Shown here: positions 28,580 to 37,589 of the stretch, in pieces
Layout: every line of letters begins with the position of its first letter
How positions within the stretch are numbered: position 1 is the stretch's first letter
Assembly (NCBI GenBank): GCA_021850135.1
Contig: JAJZRV010000003.1
Span: 1-58,733 of the forward strand
Direction: 5' to 3'
Source: Pseudomonadota bacterium
Lineage (GTDB): Bacteria; Pseudomonadota; Gammaproteobacteria; Burkholderiales; Ferrovaceae
DNA length: 58,733 nt
Made by a program: the position numbers and the translations under genes
The notes under the pieces: generated by a model
Database searches by the model: none
What the model was told of the DNA's origin: nothing
Seen by the model: only the letters and a program-made list of their open reading frames with translations

Positions 28580-30394
28580 TTATTTCCCGATCGGCAGCGC
28601 CGGAATCATCCCGGGAAAGACATAGGCCTGCAGGAGCGCGATCACCCCGATCACGGCGGCTCCGGCAATGGAATGCCAGAAGACGGTCCTGAAAATCGGT
28701 CCCAGCGCATGCGCTCGCTCGTGAGGATCGTCGTAGCAGGCCGCACAGGCCACCATGATGGATTGCGCATCAATCATCTTGCCCATGACCCCCCCCGTCG
28801 AATTGGTGGCCACGATCAGCACCTCGTTCAAGTGCAACTGCTGCGCCGTAATACGCTGGAGGCTGCCAAACAAGGCATTGGAGGCCGTATCGGACCCGGT
28901 AAGGAAAACACCCAGCCAGCCCAGATAGGCTGCGAAAAACGGGTACATGGGACCGGCTCCGGTAAACGCAAGCCCCAGCACCGCATCCGTTCCGGAGTAG
29001 CGCGTCAGGAAACCCAGCCCAAGCACCTGCCCAATGACCAGAACGGGCGTTTTCATGCGATGCGCCGTGCTGACCAGGGATTCCTTCCACTGTTTTGCGC
29101 TGAGCCCGAGCGCAAGACCAGACAGAAGTGCGGCGAAGAACACGCCGGTCCCTGCTGCAGAAAGCCAGTTCAACGTAAATCGCGCCGCCTCGGGCTTGGC
29201 GCCGACGGCTGCGATGGGTGGCACGCGCTGCACCATGTTATGCAACGACGGCATGTCCCAAACCGGCAGGGAAGCCGTGCCGCCGAAATGCGAACCAAAA
29301 AGCGTCGTATTGAATGTCACCCCGGAAAAGAGTCCGTTCAGGTATTTTTTCCATTCAGGCATGCCCCAGAGCGCGCAACAGGCAATGAGAATCATCCAGG
29401 GCAGCCAGGCGTACAGCGTTTCCCTGATGGTGTATGGGTACTTCCAGGCAGTGGCGTCTACGGTTGCAGTGGCCATGCTCTTGCCTTCCTTCGCCAGGGC
29501 TTCGCGCTCGGACTTCAAAAGAAAGCGCGTTTTTGGATGCCAGACGAAGCGCAGGAACAAGGCAGTGCAAATCACCGAAAAAACACCAGAGACCACATCG
29601 GTCATGAGGTGCAGTTCGCTGGTACCGGATGCGTAAAATTGCATGAGGGCGAACGTTCCACCGGCACAGAGGGCGGCAGGCCACACCTCGAAGGCTTCCT
29701 TCCAGGTGCCCCCTTCCATTTTCACGAAAGTGGCCACCAGCCAGAAGGGAACCAGCATGGACACCCAGGGCAGTTGATGCCCTGCCATGGCAGAAAGGGT
29801 GACCTCGTCCAGACCACTGACAGCGGCAAGCGTCACGATCGGCGTACCGATGGCCCCCCATGCCACGGGGGCCGTGTTGGCCAACAGATTCAGTACTGCG
29901 GACTGAAACGGCTTGAACCCCAAACCCACCATGACAGCCCCGGCAATGGCCACCGGCGTTCCAAAGCCCGACGTTCCTTCGATGATGGCGCCGAACGAAA
30001 AGGCGATGAGTACGCATTGCAGCCGCCGGTCGAACGAGATGTGGACGATCGACTCCTTCACGATCTCGAATTTCCCGGCGATGACTGTCATGGTATACAG
30101 AAACATTGCCGCCAGGACGATCCAGATGATGCCCAGGAATCCCGATAGCGTGCCAAGCACGAAGGCCGAAACCGCTGAAACCACGGGCATCTGGAACGCG
30201 AGACAGGATACGAGGAAGGCGGCGATGACGCCGAACAATGCCGCATAGGGCGCTGAAATGCCAAGGCGCATCACGCCCGACTTGTCCTTGTGAGGGTGAA
30301 GCGCTATGAAGTACAGCAGGGTAACGATGGGAATGGCTGCCACGAGTGTGGAAACGAAAGCGTTGCCCAGAGGATCGTAATTCTGGTAGTACAT
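28580..30394 (-). CDS. lldP: L-lactate permease
   Basis: A 604-aa LctP-family transporter, somewhat longer than E. coli LldP. Family features include the GFLGIIWIVLAAMFLYTMTVIAGKFEIVKES stretch (split over TM3-4), GTSGFGTPVAIA, and a C-terminal GSDTASNALFGSLQ. It imports lactate or glycolate with protons. The ATG at 30394 follows AGGGAGGAAG. No lactate dehydrogenase gene is beside it. Confidence 0.95.
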   Translation of the reverse strand: MYYQNYDPLGNAFVSTLVAAIPIVTLLYFIALHPHKDKSGVMRLGISAPYAALFGVIAAFLVSCLAFQMPVVSAVSAFVLGTLSGFLGIIWIVLAAMFLYTMTVIAGKFEIVKESIVHISFDRRLQCVLIAFSFGAIIEGTSGFGTPVAIAGAVMVGLGFKPFQSAVLNLLANTAPVAWGAIGTPIVTLAAVSGLDEVTLSAMAGHQLPWVSMLVPFWLVATFVKMEGGTWKEAFEVWPAALCAGGTFALMQFYASGTSELHLMTDVVSGVFSVICTALFLRFVWHPKTRFLLKSEREALAKEGKSMATATVDATAWKYPYTIRETLYAWLPWMILIACCALWGMPEWKKYLNGLFSGVTFNTTLFGSHFGGTASLPVWDMPSLHNMVQRVPPIAAVGAKPEAARFTLNWLSAAGTGVFFAALLSGLALGLSAKQWKESLVSTAHRMKTPVLVIGQVLGLGFLTRYSGTDAVLGLAFTGAGPMYPFFAAYLGWLGVFLTGSDTASNALFGSLQRITAQQLHLNEVLIVATNSTGGVMGKMIDAQSIMVACAACYDDPHERAHALGPIFRTVFWHSIAGAAVIGVIALLQAYVFPGMIPALPIGK

Positions 30395-30498
30395 TATGGC
30401 TTCCTCCCTATGAATTTCATCGCCGTCCCCCCGTTGCGGGAAGGCGGCTGCCACGCAATCTGCTGCGTGCCTGATTCAAAAGTAAAGCGCGATACCAG

Positions 30499-30552
30499 TG
30501 TTACAGTCTGTTACATCCGGGACATTCTACGCCATGTTTTTACGGCTTTCGA
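30499..30552 (-). promoter_or_regulatory. Candidate lldP promoter with TGTAACA direct repeats
   Basis: On the minus strand TCGAAA (30552-30547) and TAGAAT (30529-30524) are 17 bases apart. Immediately downstream are two copies of TGTAACA (30515-30509 and 30505-30499) spaced 10 bases start to start. Ten-base direct repeats are typical of OmpR-type response regulators; the position over the transcription start would suit a repressor. Confidence 0.4.
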
Positions 30553-30611
30553 GTCGTCTGGTCAAAATAAGCAAAATACAATGCACGCCAAACCTTTTGG
30601 GGATGCGGCCG

Positions 30612-31358
30612 TCATCGGCCACCCGAAACGTCAATAAAAGCACCGGTCGTGTACGACGCATCCTCAGAAAGCAGCCATAGCACTGCCTTGGCAACTTCCT
30701 CAGGGTAACCGCCACGCTGCATGGGAACATTACTCTTGACCCGGTCCACGCGTCGCGGCTCCCCGCCGCTGGCGTGAATGTCGGTGTATATGACGCCTGG
30801 GCAGACCGCGTTGACGCGAATATTTTCTGCAGCGACTTCCTTTGCCAGCCCCATGGTCAACGTATCCACCGCCGCCTTCGATGCCGCGTAATCCACATAC
30901 TCACCTGGCGCGCCCAGGCGGGAAGCGATGGACGAAATATTGACGATTGCTCCCCCTCCCCCGCCGTGCTTCGTTGACATTCGTCGCACCGCTTCGCGCG
31001 AACACATGAAGCTTCCAGTCACATTGACGGAGAACACCCGATGGATTCTTTCGGCATCCATGTCCTCGATACGCGCCTGCTTCTCCAGGACTCCTGCGTT
31101 ATTGACCAGGGCAGTGATGCGTCCCAGGGAAGCATCCACCCGTTCAAAAAGGTGGACGACATCGCTTTCAACAGCGACGTTGGCCTGGACCGCGATGGCC
31201 TCGCCCCCCCCTCCCTTGATGGCTGCCACGACCCCGGCAGCTTCATCCCGGTGATTCAGGTAGTTTACGCACACGGCATAGCCTTCCGCTGCGGCAGCCA
31301 GCGCGGTTGCCGCTCCGATACCTCTGGCACCGCCAGTGACGACCAGTACTTTCTTCAT
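30612..31358 (-). CDS. SDR family oxidoreductase
   Basis: A 248-aa classical short-chain dehydrogenase/reductase. The cofactor loop is TGGARGIG (8-15), followed by VNNAGV, the catalytic serine in NISSIAS, and YAASK. The N-terminal residue after the second strand (CVNYLNHRDE) favours NADP. The substrate is unknown. The ATG at 31358 is chosen; a longer frame adds 21 unrelated residues, and the ribosome-binding signal is weak. Confidence 0.9.
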   Translation of the reverse strand: MKKVLVVTGGARGIGAATALAAAAEGYAVCVNYLNHRDEAAGVVAAIKGGGGEAIAVQANVAVESDVVHLFERVDASLGRITALVNNAGVLEKQARIEDMDAERIHRVFSVNVTGSFMCSREAVRRMSTKHGGGGGAIVNISSIASRLGAPGEYVDYAASKAAVDTLTMGLAKEVAAENIRVNAVCPGVIYTDIHASGGEPRRVDRVKSNVPMQRGGYPEEVAKAVLWLLSEDASYTTGAFIDVSGGR

Positions 31359-31526
31359 GATTTTTGGAATGGCTCCAGCGACTTTCTTCCGGGGCGCATG
31401 AGGGGTGGGGTTACCTGGCAATCAGGACTTCGTTGACTTGAATCACGGGGGCAATGTCCGTGTAGTTCGGCATGTCCCCCTGGAGTTCGGCGGCATGAGG
31501 AGAGAACGCAGCTCATTGTCAGTTGG

Positions 31527-31551
31527 GGGATGGCTCGGAAAGAGCCATCCC
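31527..31551 (-). terminator. Strong hairpin after the HU gene
   Basis: A perfect 10-bp stem, GGGATGGCTC (31527-31536) and GAGCCATCCC (31542-31551), with a 5-base loop, 8 bases after the HU stop codon. It lacks a T tract on the minus strand, so it may protect the 3' end or act as an imperfect terminator. Confidence 0.55.
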
Positions 31552-31558
31552 GCGGGGT

Positions 31559-31852
31559 TTACTTCTTTTTGGCTTTCTTTCCTGCTACGGCAGACTTGAA
31601 AGTCGCACCGGCAGTAAAGCGCGGCACGGTGGTCGCGGCGATCTTGATTTCCTTGCCCGTCTGGGGATTGCGTCCTGTACGCGCGGCACGTTTGGAAGAC
31701 TTGAAAGTCCCGAACCCCACCAGGGTCACAGTGTCTCCTTTGGATACTGCCTTGACGACGGTGTCGATGGCGGCGGATAGGGCGCGCTCGGCTGCGGCCT
31801 TGGAGAGGTCTGCTTCCTTGGCGATGGCTTCGATGAGCTCGGATTTATTCAT
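31559..31852 (-). CDS. DNA-binding protein HU
   Basis: A 97-aa HU/IHF-family nucleoid protein starting [18 protein letters not shown], with the conserved GFGTF and [10 protein letters not shown] arm, and a lysine-rich tail (GKKAKKK). AGGAG lies 7 bases ahead of the ATG, so free HU is expected. No stop codon separates it from the GIY-YIG domain upstream in the same frame. It is closer to HupB than to IHF in its arm; the exact paralogue is not assigned. Confidence 0.93.
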   Translation of the reverse strand: MNKSELIEAIAKEADLSKAAAERALSAAIDTVVKAVSKGDTVTLVGFGTFKSSKRAARTGRNPQTGKEIKIAATTVPRFTAGATFKSAVAGKKAKKK

Positions 31853-32161
31853 GCAATATCTCCTAGTGTTGATGTTGTCGTGGGTCGGCGCTGCCTTCCC
31901 AGGAAAATCCGGCGCCAGCAATGCCATGATCTTCTTTTCCTTGGGCAGACGTTTGATCGCCAGTTCGGCCCTGAGAGCCTCTGATTTGGAACCGAACAAA
32001 CGTGATCCTACCAAGCGCAGAGGCGGATGGGAACGGGTATAGCGTGCTCCCTGCCCTCTGGAATGCGCTAAAAACCGCCGCGCCACGTCCGTGGTAACCC
32101 CCGCGTAGAGGGAACCATCAGTACATTCAATCAGATACAGAAACCAGGGCGGCGCGGGCAT
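31559..32161 (-). CDS. GIY-YIG domain protein reading in frame into HU
   Basis: The frame from the ATG at 32161 encodes a GIY-YIG endonuclease-like domain (about residues 1-85: [21 protein letters not shown], then [10 protein letters not shown] and [15 protein letters not shown]), of the small YhbQ type. No stop follows. After a linker of roughly 18 residues the same frame enters HU, giving a possible 200-aa fusion. Free YhbQ-type proteins end near 100 residues. Either a true fusion is made at low level, or the gene has lost its stop. The ribosome-binding signal at 32161 is weak. Confidence 0.6.
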   Translation of the reverse strand: MPAPPWFLYLIECTDGSLYAGVTTDVARRFLAHSRGQGARYTRSHPPLRLVGSRLFGSKSEALRAELAIKRLPKEKKIMALLAPDFPGKAAPTHDNINTRRYCMNKSELIEAIAKEADLSKAAAERALSAAIDTVVKAVSKGDTVTLVGFGTFKSSKRAARTGRNPQTGKEIKIAATTVPRFTAGATFKSAVAGKKAKKK

Positions 32162-32258
32162 CGGCCAATGATGACACGATCCCCGTTGGGTGAGCACCCC
32201 CAGATACAGCCCGAAACCCGGGATTTTTGTTTCCTGATGCGCTGGGCGAGCCGATCCC

Positions 32259-32354
32259 GGGGTTGGGCTTGAACGACTTCACATCATCCACACTGACCAC
32301 GCCATGGGTATCCAGAAGCGTGCCATAGACGTCGAATGCAAGCGTGGCTGTCAT
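32259..32354 (-). pseudogene. Remnant of a haloacid dehalogenase-type gene
   Basis: The first 20 residues (MTATLAFDVYGTLLDTHGVV) match the start of HAD type II dehalogenases, including the nucleophile in DVYGT. They are joined directly to [11 protein letters not shown], which in intact enzymes (about 225 aa) lies about 120 residues later. The rest of the frame has no resemblance and runs into the GIY-YIG gene. An internal deletion plus loss of the 3' part explains this. Confidence 0.65.
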
Positions 32355-32362
32355 GCTCGACC

Positions 32363-32944
32363 TTACTGCTTGTTGTACTGCTCGATGGCGTCCATCATGG
32401 CCTTGACCTGGGGAGTTTGCTTCTTTGCAGCGGCTGGTGCGGTTGCAGCCCCGGGAACTGGCGCAGCAGCAGCCGAGGTTCCGGGTGCCGCCGGTTTGGC
32501 GACGGAAACGTTATCCGGCTGGCGCAATTGCTCCTCCAGGGTGGGTGAGATTTTTGCCTTCACCTGCAGTCGGGTAACCGCCTGAATGATCTTTACCTGA
32601 CGCTCATCCAGCTTCTTTCGCTCTTCTTCCAGGGCGGCTTTTTCCTGGGCCAGACTTGCTTTGAGTTTCTCCAGGTCCGATTTTGCGGCTGCCTGGCCTG
32701 CGTTCATGCCATTCACTTTCGCTGCCTGATCCCGGAGTTGCACCTGGATGGATTGATTGGTGCTCGAGGAAGCGACCGCAGCTGCAAGCGCCACAACGGA
32801 GATTACCGGCGCAAAACCCCGCCGGACAAAGTGCCATGCGCACCCGGTCCAGGAGCGCAGGCGGGAGGTCTGGGGCTGCGTGGCACCTTCGTTCGCCTCG
32901 CTTTTGTCAGAAGGTTCTCTTTCCTGTTCGGGTTGCCTTGCCAT
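32363..32944 (-). CDS. Hypothetical coiled-coil membrane protein
   Basis: 193 aa. A charged N-terminal cytoplasmic part (1-45), one membrane segment (GFAPVISVVALAAAVASSS, about 47-65), a coiled coil (about 70-125: KSDLEKLKASLAQEKAALEEERKKL), a proline/alanine-rich linker and a short C-terminal helix ending EQYNKQ. The function is unknown. GAGGTAACC precedes the ATG at 32944; an ATG 18 bases earlier is less likely. Confidence 0.7.
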   Translation of the reverse strand: MARQPEQEREPSDKSEANEGATQPQTSRLRSWTGCAWHFVRRGFAPVISVVALAAAVASSSTNQSIQVQLRDQAAKVNGMNAGQAAAKSDLEKLKASLAQEKAALEEERKKLDERQVKIIQAVTRLQVKAKISPTLEEQLRQPDNVSVAKPAAPGTSAAAAPVPGAATAPAAAKKQTPQVKAMMDAIEQYNKQ

Positions 32945-33050
32945 GGTTACCTCTTCGATCATCAGGTTTTAAGGCCGACGCGCGCTTTGCCGGAACGGAT
33001 CCAACCGCGGCCCCATTCTATCACCTTGAAAAATTGATGATCGCTGCCGG

Positions 33051-35162
33051 CTAAGCGGCGGTGCGCTCCTGCAGGAACCGAATCATTGCACTGGCAGACA
33101 TAGGTTTGGAGATCAGGTAACCCTGGAATTCATCGCATCCGTGAAGACTGAGAAAGTCGAACTGCGCCTGATTTTCCACGCCTTCCGCAACCACCAGTTT
33201 GCCAAGGCTGTTGCCCAAGGAAATAACGGCGCGAGCAATCTTGGCCACTTCTCCCTCCTGCTCAATGCCCGTGACAAGGGAACGATCAATCTTGATGATG
33301 TCGAGCGGGAAGCGGCGCAGGTATCCCAGGGAGGAATAGCCTGTTCCAAAATCGTCCATTGCAAGCGCAACGCCCAGTTTTTTGAGTTCGTTCAGAATGC
33401 GCACAGCGCGCTCAGTGTTATCCAGGAACACTCCCTCTGTAATTTCCAGTTCAATGCACGAAGACGATAGGCCGGAATCACGCATCTGTGCGGCAATGTG
33501 CCACACGATCTCTTCATTGAGAAACAACTTTGGCGACAGGTTTACGGCAATTCGCAATGGATGGCCCAGCGCATTGTTCATGAAACTTGCCGCAGCGAAT
33601 GCCTTGCAGAGAATTGCTTCTGTGAGCGGAAGGATCAGACCGGTTTCTTCAGCAATTGGTATGAATCTGTCCGGCGAAATGGTGCCCCATTCCTTGCTGT
33701 TCCAGCGTGCCAGGGCCTCCATTCCGACAACCCGTTTTGAGGCATCCGTTTTAGGTTGAAAGTACACCTCAAACTCATCCTGTTCGAGTGCAACGCGCAT
33801 GGCATTTTCCAGATTCAATCGCTCGTCGGCGACCCGGTTGAGCTCACTGGTATAAAACTGAAAGTTGTTTCTCCCTTTGCTTTTTGCAGCGTACATGGCT
33901 GCGTCGGCGTGCTTGAGCAGCGTCATGGCATCCCTGCCGTCTTGCGGAAACACGGCGGTTCCCAGGCTTGCCCCCACTTGAAATTCCCGTCCAGAAAGCA
34001 GCACTGGCTTGCTCACCTCGATGAGAACACGCTCCAGTAGCGAAATGATGGAGCTGATGCGGTAGTGGTCGTTCAAAACCAGTACGAACTCATCTCCCCC
34101 CTGACGCACCACGGCATCGCTGGCACGAAGACAACCCCGCAGCCGCTCTGCGGTTTTCACAAGCAACGTATCGCCAGCAGCGTGTCCAAGACTGTCGTTG
34201 ATGAATTTAAAATTGTCCAGGTCGATGAATACCACGGCGAGGAAATAACTCATACGCTCGGCGCGCGATATCCCCTGTTCCAGAAGTTCGTGCAGAAGAT
34301 TGCGGTTGAGCAGTCCGGTAAGCTGGTCGTAATTGGCCTGCCGTTCAAGCAGGCTTTGATGCTGCTTGCGTTCGGTAATGTCGTGTACCGTCCCTTCATA
34401 GCAAACAAACGCACCATTCACATTGCGCACGATATGTGCGTTTTCCGATATCCATATCCGGCGGCCGTCACGGCAAAACACCTCGGACTCAAAGTTAACC
34501 ACCTCTCCGTAGGCCCACATCAGATGTCGGAACTCGTTGCGCCGCCCAGCCTCAACATAGAGCTGCCGGCCAATGTCACCCAGCGCATGGATCAGCGCAT
34601 CCGGCGTGTCGTAGCCGTACATCCTCGCCAGGGTGGGATTGGCAGAAAGGTAACGGCCGTCCATGGTGGTCTGGAAGATGCCTACAGCGGCGTTTTCCAC
34701 CAAATTGCGATAGTAATGCTCGGCATTCTGCAGTGCCTCGAGCATTTTTTTGTTCGCAGTATCATCTTCGATAAACCCCTCGATCACCGGCTCTCCCGTT
34801 TCATCCGACAAACCGATGCCGCGTTCATTCACCCACTTGATCTGACCCTGCCGGGTGACGATGCGGTAATGGATGGAAAAGCGCTGATTCGACGCAAGCG
34901 CACGTTCGATCTCCTGGCGTACCCGTGCCCGGTCCTCGGCGTGCGTGATTTCCTCGTAAGAAACATGCGTGTTCCATACCAGCTCTTCCTGCAGGTAGCC
35001 GGTCAGGTCTAAACACCCCTGGCTCACGAACAACATGGTCCAGTTGTCGTCATGCCTGCACCGGTAAACCATGCCCTCCAGGTTGTTCACAAGGGTGTCC
35101 AGGACACGCAGGGGGTCATCCAGCATTCTGGAATCCGGGTTGAGACGTGAACTCAAAGACAT
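33051..35162 (-). CDS. PAS-PAS-GGDEF-EAL signalling protein
   Basis: 703 aa, no membrane segment. Two PAS domains (about 20-145 and 150-270) precede a GGDEF domain (about 280-440) with intact GGDEF and an I-site RASD, then an EAL domain (about 450-700). EAL catalytic residues are all visible: GMEALARW, AVNLSP, ELEITEG, DDFGTGYSS, IKIDRSL, VAEGVEN and QGYLISKP. It can in principle both make and break c-di-GMP, with PAS input. The ATG at 35162 fits; a longer frame runs upstream into the region before tag. Confidence 0.93.
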   Translation of the reverse strand: MSLSSRLNPDSRMLDDPLRVLDTLVNNLEGMVYRCRHDDNWTMLFVSQGCLDLTGYLQEELVWNTHVSYEEITHAEDRARVRQEIERALASNQRFSIHYRIVTRQGQIKWVNERGIGLSDETGEPVIEGFIEDDTANKKMLEALQNAEHYYRNLVENAAVGIFQTTMDGRYLSANPTLARMYGYDTPDALIHALGDIGRQLYVEAGRRNEFRHLMWAYGEVVNFESEVFCRDGRRIWISENAHIVRNVNGAFVCYEGTVHDITERKQHQSLLERQANYDQLTGLLNRNLLHELLEQGISRAERMSYFLAVVFIDLDNFKFINDSLGHAAGDTLLVKTAERLRGCLRASDAVVRQGGDEFVLVLNDHYRISSIISLLERVLIEVSKPVLLSGREFQVGASLGTAVFPQDGRDAMTLLKHADAAMYAAKSKGRNNFQFYTSELNRVADERLNLENAMRVALEQDEFEVYFQPKTDASKRVVGMEALARWNSKEWGTISPDRFIPIAEETGLILPLTEAILCKAFAAASFMNNALGHPLRIAVNLSPKLFLNEEIVWHIAAQMRDSGLSSSCIELEITEGVFLDNTERAVRILNELKKLGVALAMDDFGTGYSSLGYLRRFPLDIIKIDRSLVTGIEQEGEVAKIARAVISLGNSLGKLVVAEGVENQAQFDFLSLHGCDEFQGYLISKPMSASAMIRFLQERTAA

Positions 35163-35273
35163 GGCAGTCTGGCGGCGAATGGCGGTACCATAGAGGACAG
35201 CAATTATCGTGCCTGCGCCGCACTGCAGTCGGCGATGAAACACGACGCCCAAACCCGGGCTTGATGCCTTAAA

Positions 35274-35879
35274 ATGAGGCGCATGTTGCACAATCAAAGT
35301 GCTGTCACCCACCTCGAACGCTGTCCTTGGTGCGGCAACGACCCCCTCTATGTGGCTTACCACGATTTCGAGTGGGGGGTGCCGCAACACGACGACCGCG
35401 TGCTGTTCGAATTTCTTTTGCTGGAGGGTGCGCAGGCAGGGCTTTCCTGGATCACCATACTGCGCAAGCGTGAAAACTACAGGCAATCCTTTGCCGGTTT
35501 CAATCCTGTGCGCGTGGCAGCCTTCGACGAGACGGATGCGACCCGCTTGCTGGCAAATCCCGGCATCGTGCGCAATCGCGCCAAGATTGCCGCCGCCATC
35601 GGCAATGCCCGGGCCTACCTGGACATCCAGGGTCAGTTTGGCAGTTTCGACCACTATCTGTGGCAATTCGTGGAGGGGGTCCCCATCCAGAACGCGTGGC
35701 GGCACCCAGGGGAAGTTCCGGCGCAGACTCCGGTGGCCGAACGACTTTCAAAGGATCTGCGTCAGCGCGGATTCAAATTCGTGGGACCCACGATTTGCTA
35801 TGCCTTCATGCAGGCGGTTGGCCTCGTCAATGACCACCTTCTGACCTGCTCCAGACGCGCTGAATTGGCCCGGAATTGA
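35274..35879 (+). CDS. tag: DNA-3-methyladenine glycosylase I
   Basis: A 201-aa base-excision repair enzyme that removes 3-methyladenine. It has the zinc ligand region CPWCGNDPLYVAYHDFEWG near residues 17-35, LLLEGAQAGLSW, and a C-terminal GPTICYAFMQAVG followed by the conserved NDH and cysteine. The start is uncertain: ATG at 35274 or 35283, the latter just after GAGG. It converges on the PP2C/kinase gene with a 9-base gap. Confidence 0.95.
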   Translation: MRRMLHNQSAVTHLERCPWCGNDPLYVAYHDFEWGVPQHDDRVLFEFLLLEGAQAGLSWITILRKRENYRQSFAGFNPVRVAAFDETDATRLLANPGIVRNRAKIAAAIGNARAYLDIQGQFGSFDHYLWQFVEGVPIQNAWRHPGEVPAQTPVAERLSKDLRQRGFKFVGPTICYAFMQAVGLVNDHLLTCSRRAELARN

Positions 35880-35888
35880 ACTTCGCCG

Positions 35889-37568
35889 TCATCTGGCCAG
35901 CAGAAGATATCCTAGCAACCCATTGACGACCAGCGATAGTGCAAGCAGCAGCTTCAACCACATTGCCGGATCCCGCTTCAGCAACGGCATTTTGCGCGGC
36001 ACCCGAAGCCGGCCGTGGGCTCCTTTTTCCAGCGCCAGCAAAAATTCCTCAACGGTTTCAAATCTTCCCCCAGGATCGCGGGCCACGGCCTTCAGTAAAA
36101 CGGCTTCCAGCCATACCGGGATGTCCGGACGGTAACGCGTGGGACTGACGGGATCGCCGAATCTGGGGTGCTGGAAGGGTTCGATTTCCCCATAGGGAAA
36201 TTTTCGCGTCAGCAGTTCGTACAGGGTCACCCCGCAGGCATACACATCCGAAGATTCCGAAGCCGGGTGCCCTGCATGCACTTCGGGTGCCATATAACTT
36301 GGCGTGCCGGGATTATTGATCTCGCCGAAGTCCTGCCCGTCGGAGGCGGCCACGCCCAGGTCGAGAATCCGCAAATGAGCGTCCGTCCCCAGATGGACAT
36401 TGTCCGGTTTGATATCCCGGTGCACGATGGACAGGCGATGCAATGCACCCAGCCCCTTGAGCAGGCGCATGCCGACATCCACGGCTTCCGCCGGAGAAAA
36501 ATGTCGCCCCTGACGCAGCCATTGGCCGAGCGTTGCCCCCTCGTGCCACGTCATCAGGTAGTACAGATAACTCCGGCCTGGCGACGGAATGACCTGGGGG
36601 AAAGCGGCATCCACGACGCGACGGGCCAGCCACTCCTCGTGCGCCAGTGCCGCCGCATCTGCGCCATCGCAACCCTGCCGCAATGTCTTCAGTACGCAGG
36701 GCTGCCCAGTGGCCCGGACTCGCGCTTCATACAGCACGGTCACGCGCGAATCGTGGAGCACCTTGACGATCATGATGCCATCCAGTTCGTCGCCCGCCTT
36801 CAGCCGGTCAGGAACCGGCAGTCGGCTGGTATGGGCCAGCGCGTCCCGCAGGCGCGCTGCCGGGAGGGTGTCAATGCGCACCACCAGGGCGGTGCAGTTA
36901 TCCCCACTGCCCGCCGCGACTGCCAACATTGTCAGGTGGGATGCCGCGTCCTGCGGATCGGCGTGAAGCGCCAGGGAATCGCGCATGCGGCGTTCCCCCA
37001 ACCGGTTCCAGACGCCATCCGAACAAACCAGGAAGCGGTCACCCGCTGACAGTTCGCCATCGCCGTAGTCCACCACCAACTGGGCATCGAGTCCGACGGC
37101 CCGCGACAGCACGGTATTCAGTTCGGGATGGTCCCAGACATGATCGTGCGTCAGCCGCTGAAAAGCCCCTTCGTGGAACCGATAGATGCGCGAGTCGCCC
37201 ACATGCGCGAAGTAATAGCGCCCCCCGCGCAGCAGCAGTGCCGACAGGGTCGTGGCCATTCCCGCGTTCTGGCGCTGTGACTGGTTTTGGGCAAACAGCC
37301 AGCGGTTGAGCGACTGGATGACCGTATCCAGCGCATGAAAGACTCCCCAGGTATCGGGCGTTGCATAGTAATCCGCCAGCAAGCCGCGCACCACGTATTC
37401 CGATGCCTCGTGGGCATTGCTGTGACCGCCCACGCCATCAGCTACGGCAGCAAGCAGCCCCTTGTTCTCGAGCTCGTGGCCATCCGGGGTCACGGCCCCG
37501 CAAAAATCCTCATTGCGCGGTCGCGGCCCGGTGAGCGAGCTAAACCCCAGAACAAAAGCAGATGACAT
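35889..37568 (-). CDS. Bifunctional PP2C phosphatase / serine-threonine kinase
   Basis: 559 aa. Residues 1-235 form a PP2C phosphatase with RNED (18-21), ADGVGGH (43-49), HVGDSR and DNCT. Residues 250-515 form a Hanks-type kinase with the lysine in CVLKTLR, HRDIKPDN, DLG in place of DFG, and SYMAPEV. The glycine loop is degenerate. A single membrane segment (about 535-555) ends the protein. It is the last gene of the nitrate assimilation operon, 21 bases after the transporter gene, a context that suggests control of nitrate uptake or reduction. Confidence 0.93.
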   Translation of the reverse strand: MSSAFVLGFSSLTGPRPRNEDFCGAVTPDGHELENKGLLAAVADGVGGHSNAHEASEYVVRGLLADYYATPDTWGVFHALDTVIQSLNRWLFAQNQSQRQNAGMATTLSALLLRGGRYYFAHVGDSRIYRFHEGAFQRLTHDHVWDHPELNTVLSRAVGLDAQLVVDYGDGELSAGDRFLVCSDGVWNRLGERRMRDSLALHADPQDAASHLTMLAVAAGSGDNCTALVVRIDTLPAARLRDALAHTSRLPVPDRLKAGDELDGIMIVKVLHDSRVTVLYEARVRATGQPCVLKTLRQGCDGADAAALAHEEWLARRVVDAAFPQVIPSPGRSYLYYLMTWHEGATLGQWLRQGRHFSPAEAVDVGMRLLKGLGALHRLSIVHRDIKPDNVHLGTDAHLRILDLGVAASDGQDFGEINNPGTPSYMAPEVHAGHPASESSDVYACGVTLYELLTRKFPYGEIEPFQHPRFGDPVSPTRYRPDIPVWLEAVLLKAVARDPGGRFETVEEFLLALEKGAHGRLRVPRKMPLLKRDPAMWLKLLLALSLVVNGLLGYLLLAR

Positions 37569-37589
37569 CCCTCGCGTCGCCCCATTCCC

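Noticed and set aside
35163-35705. N-terminal extension of the GGDEF-EAL protein
   Set aside because: It covers the start of tag on the other strand and has no domain; the ATG at 35162 begins the conserved part.
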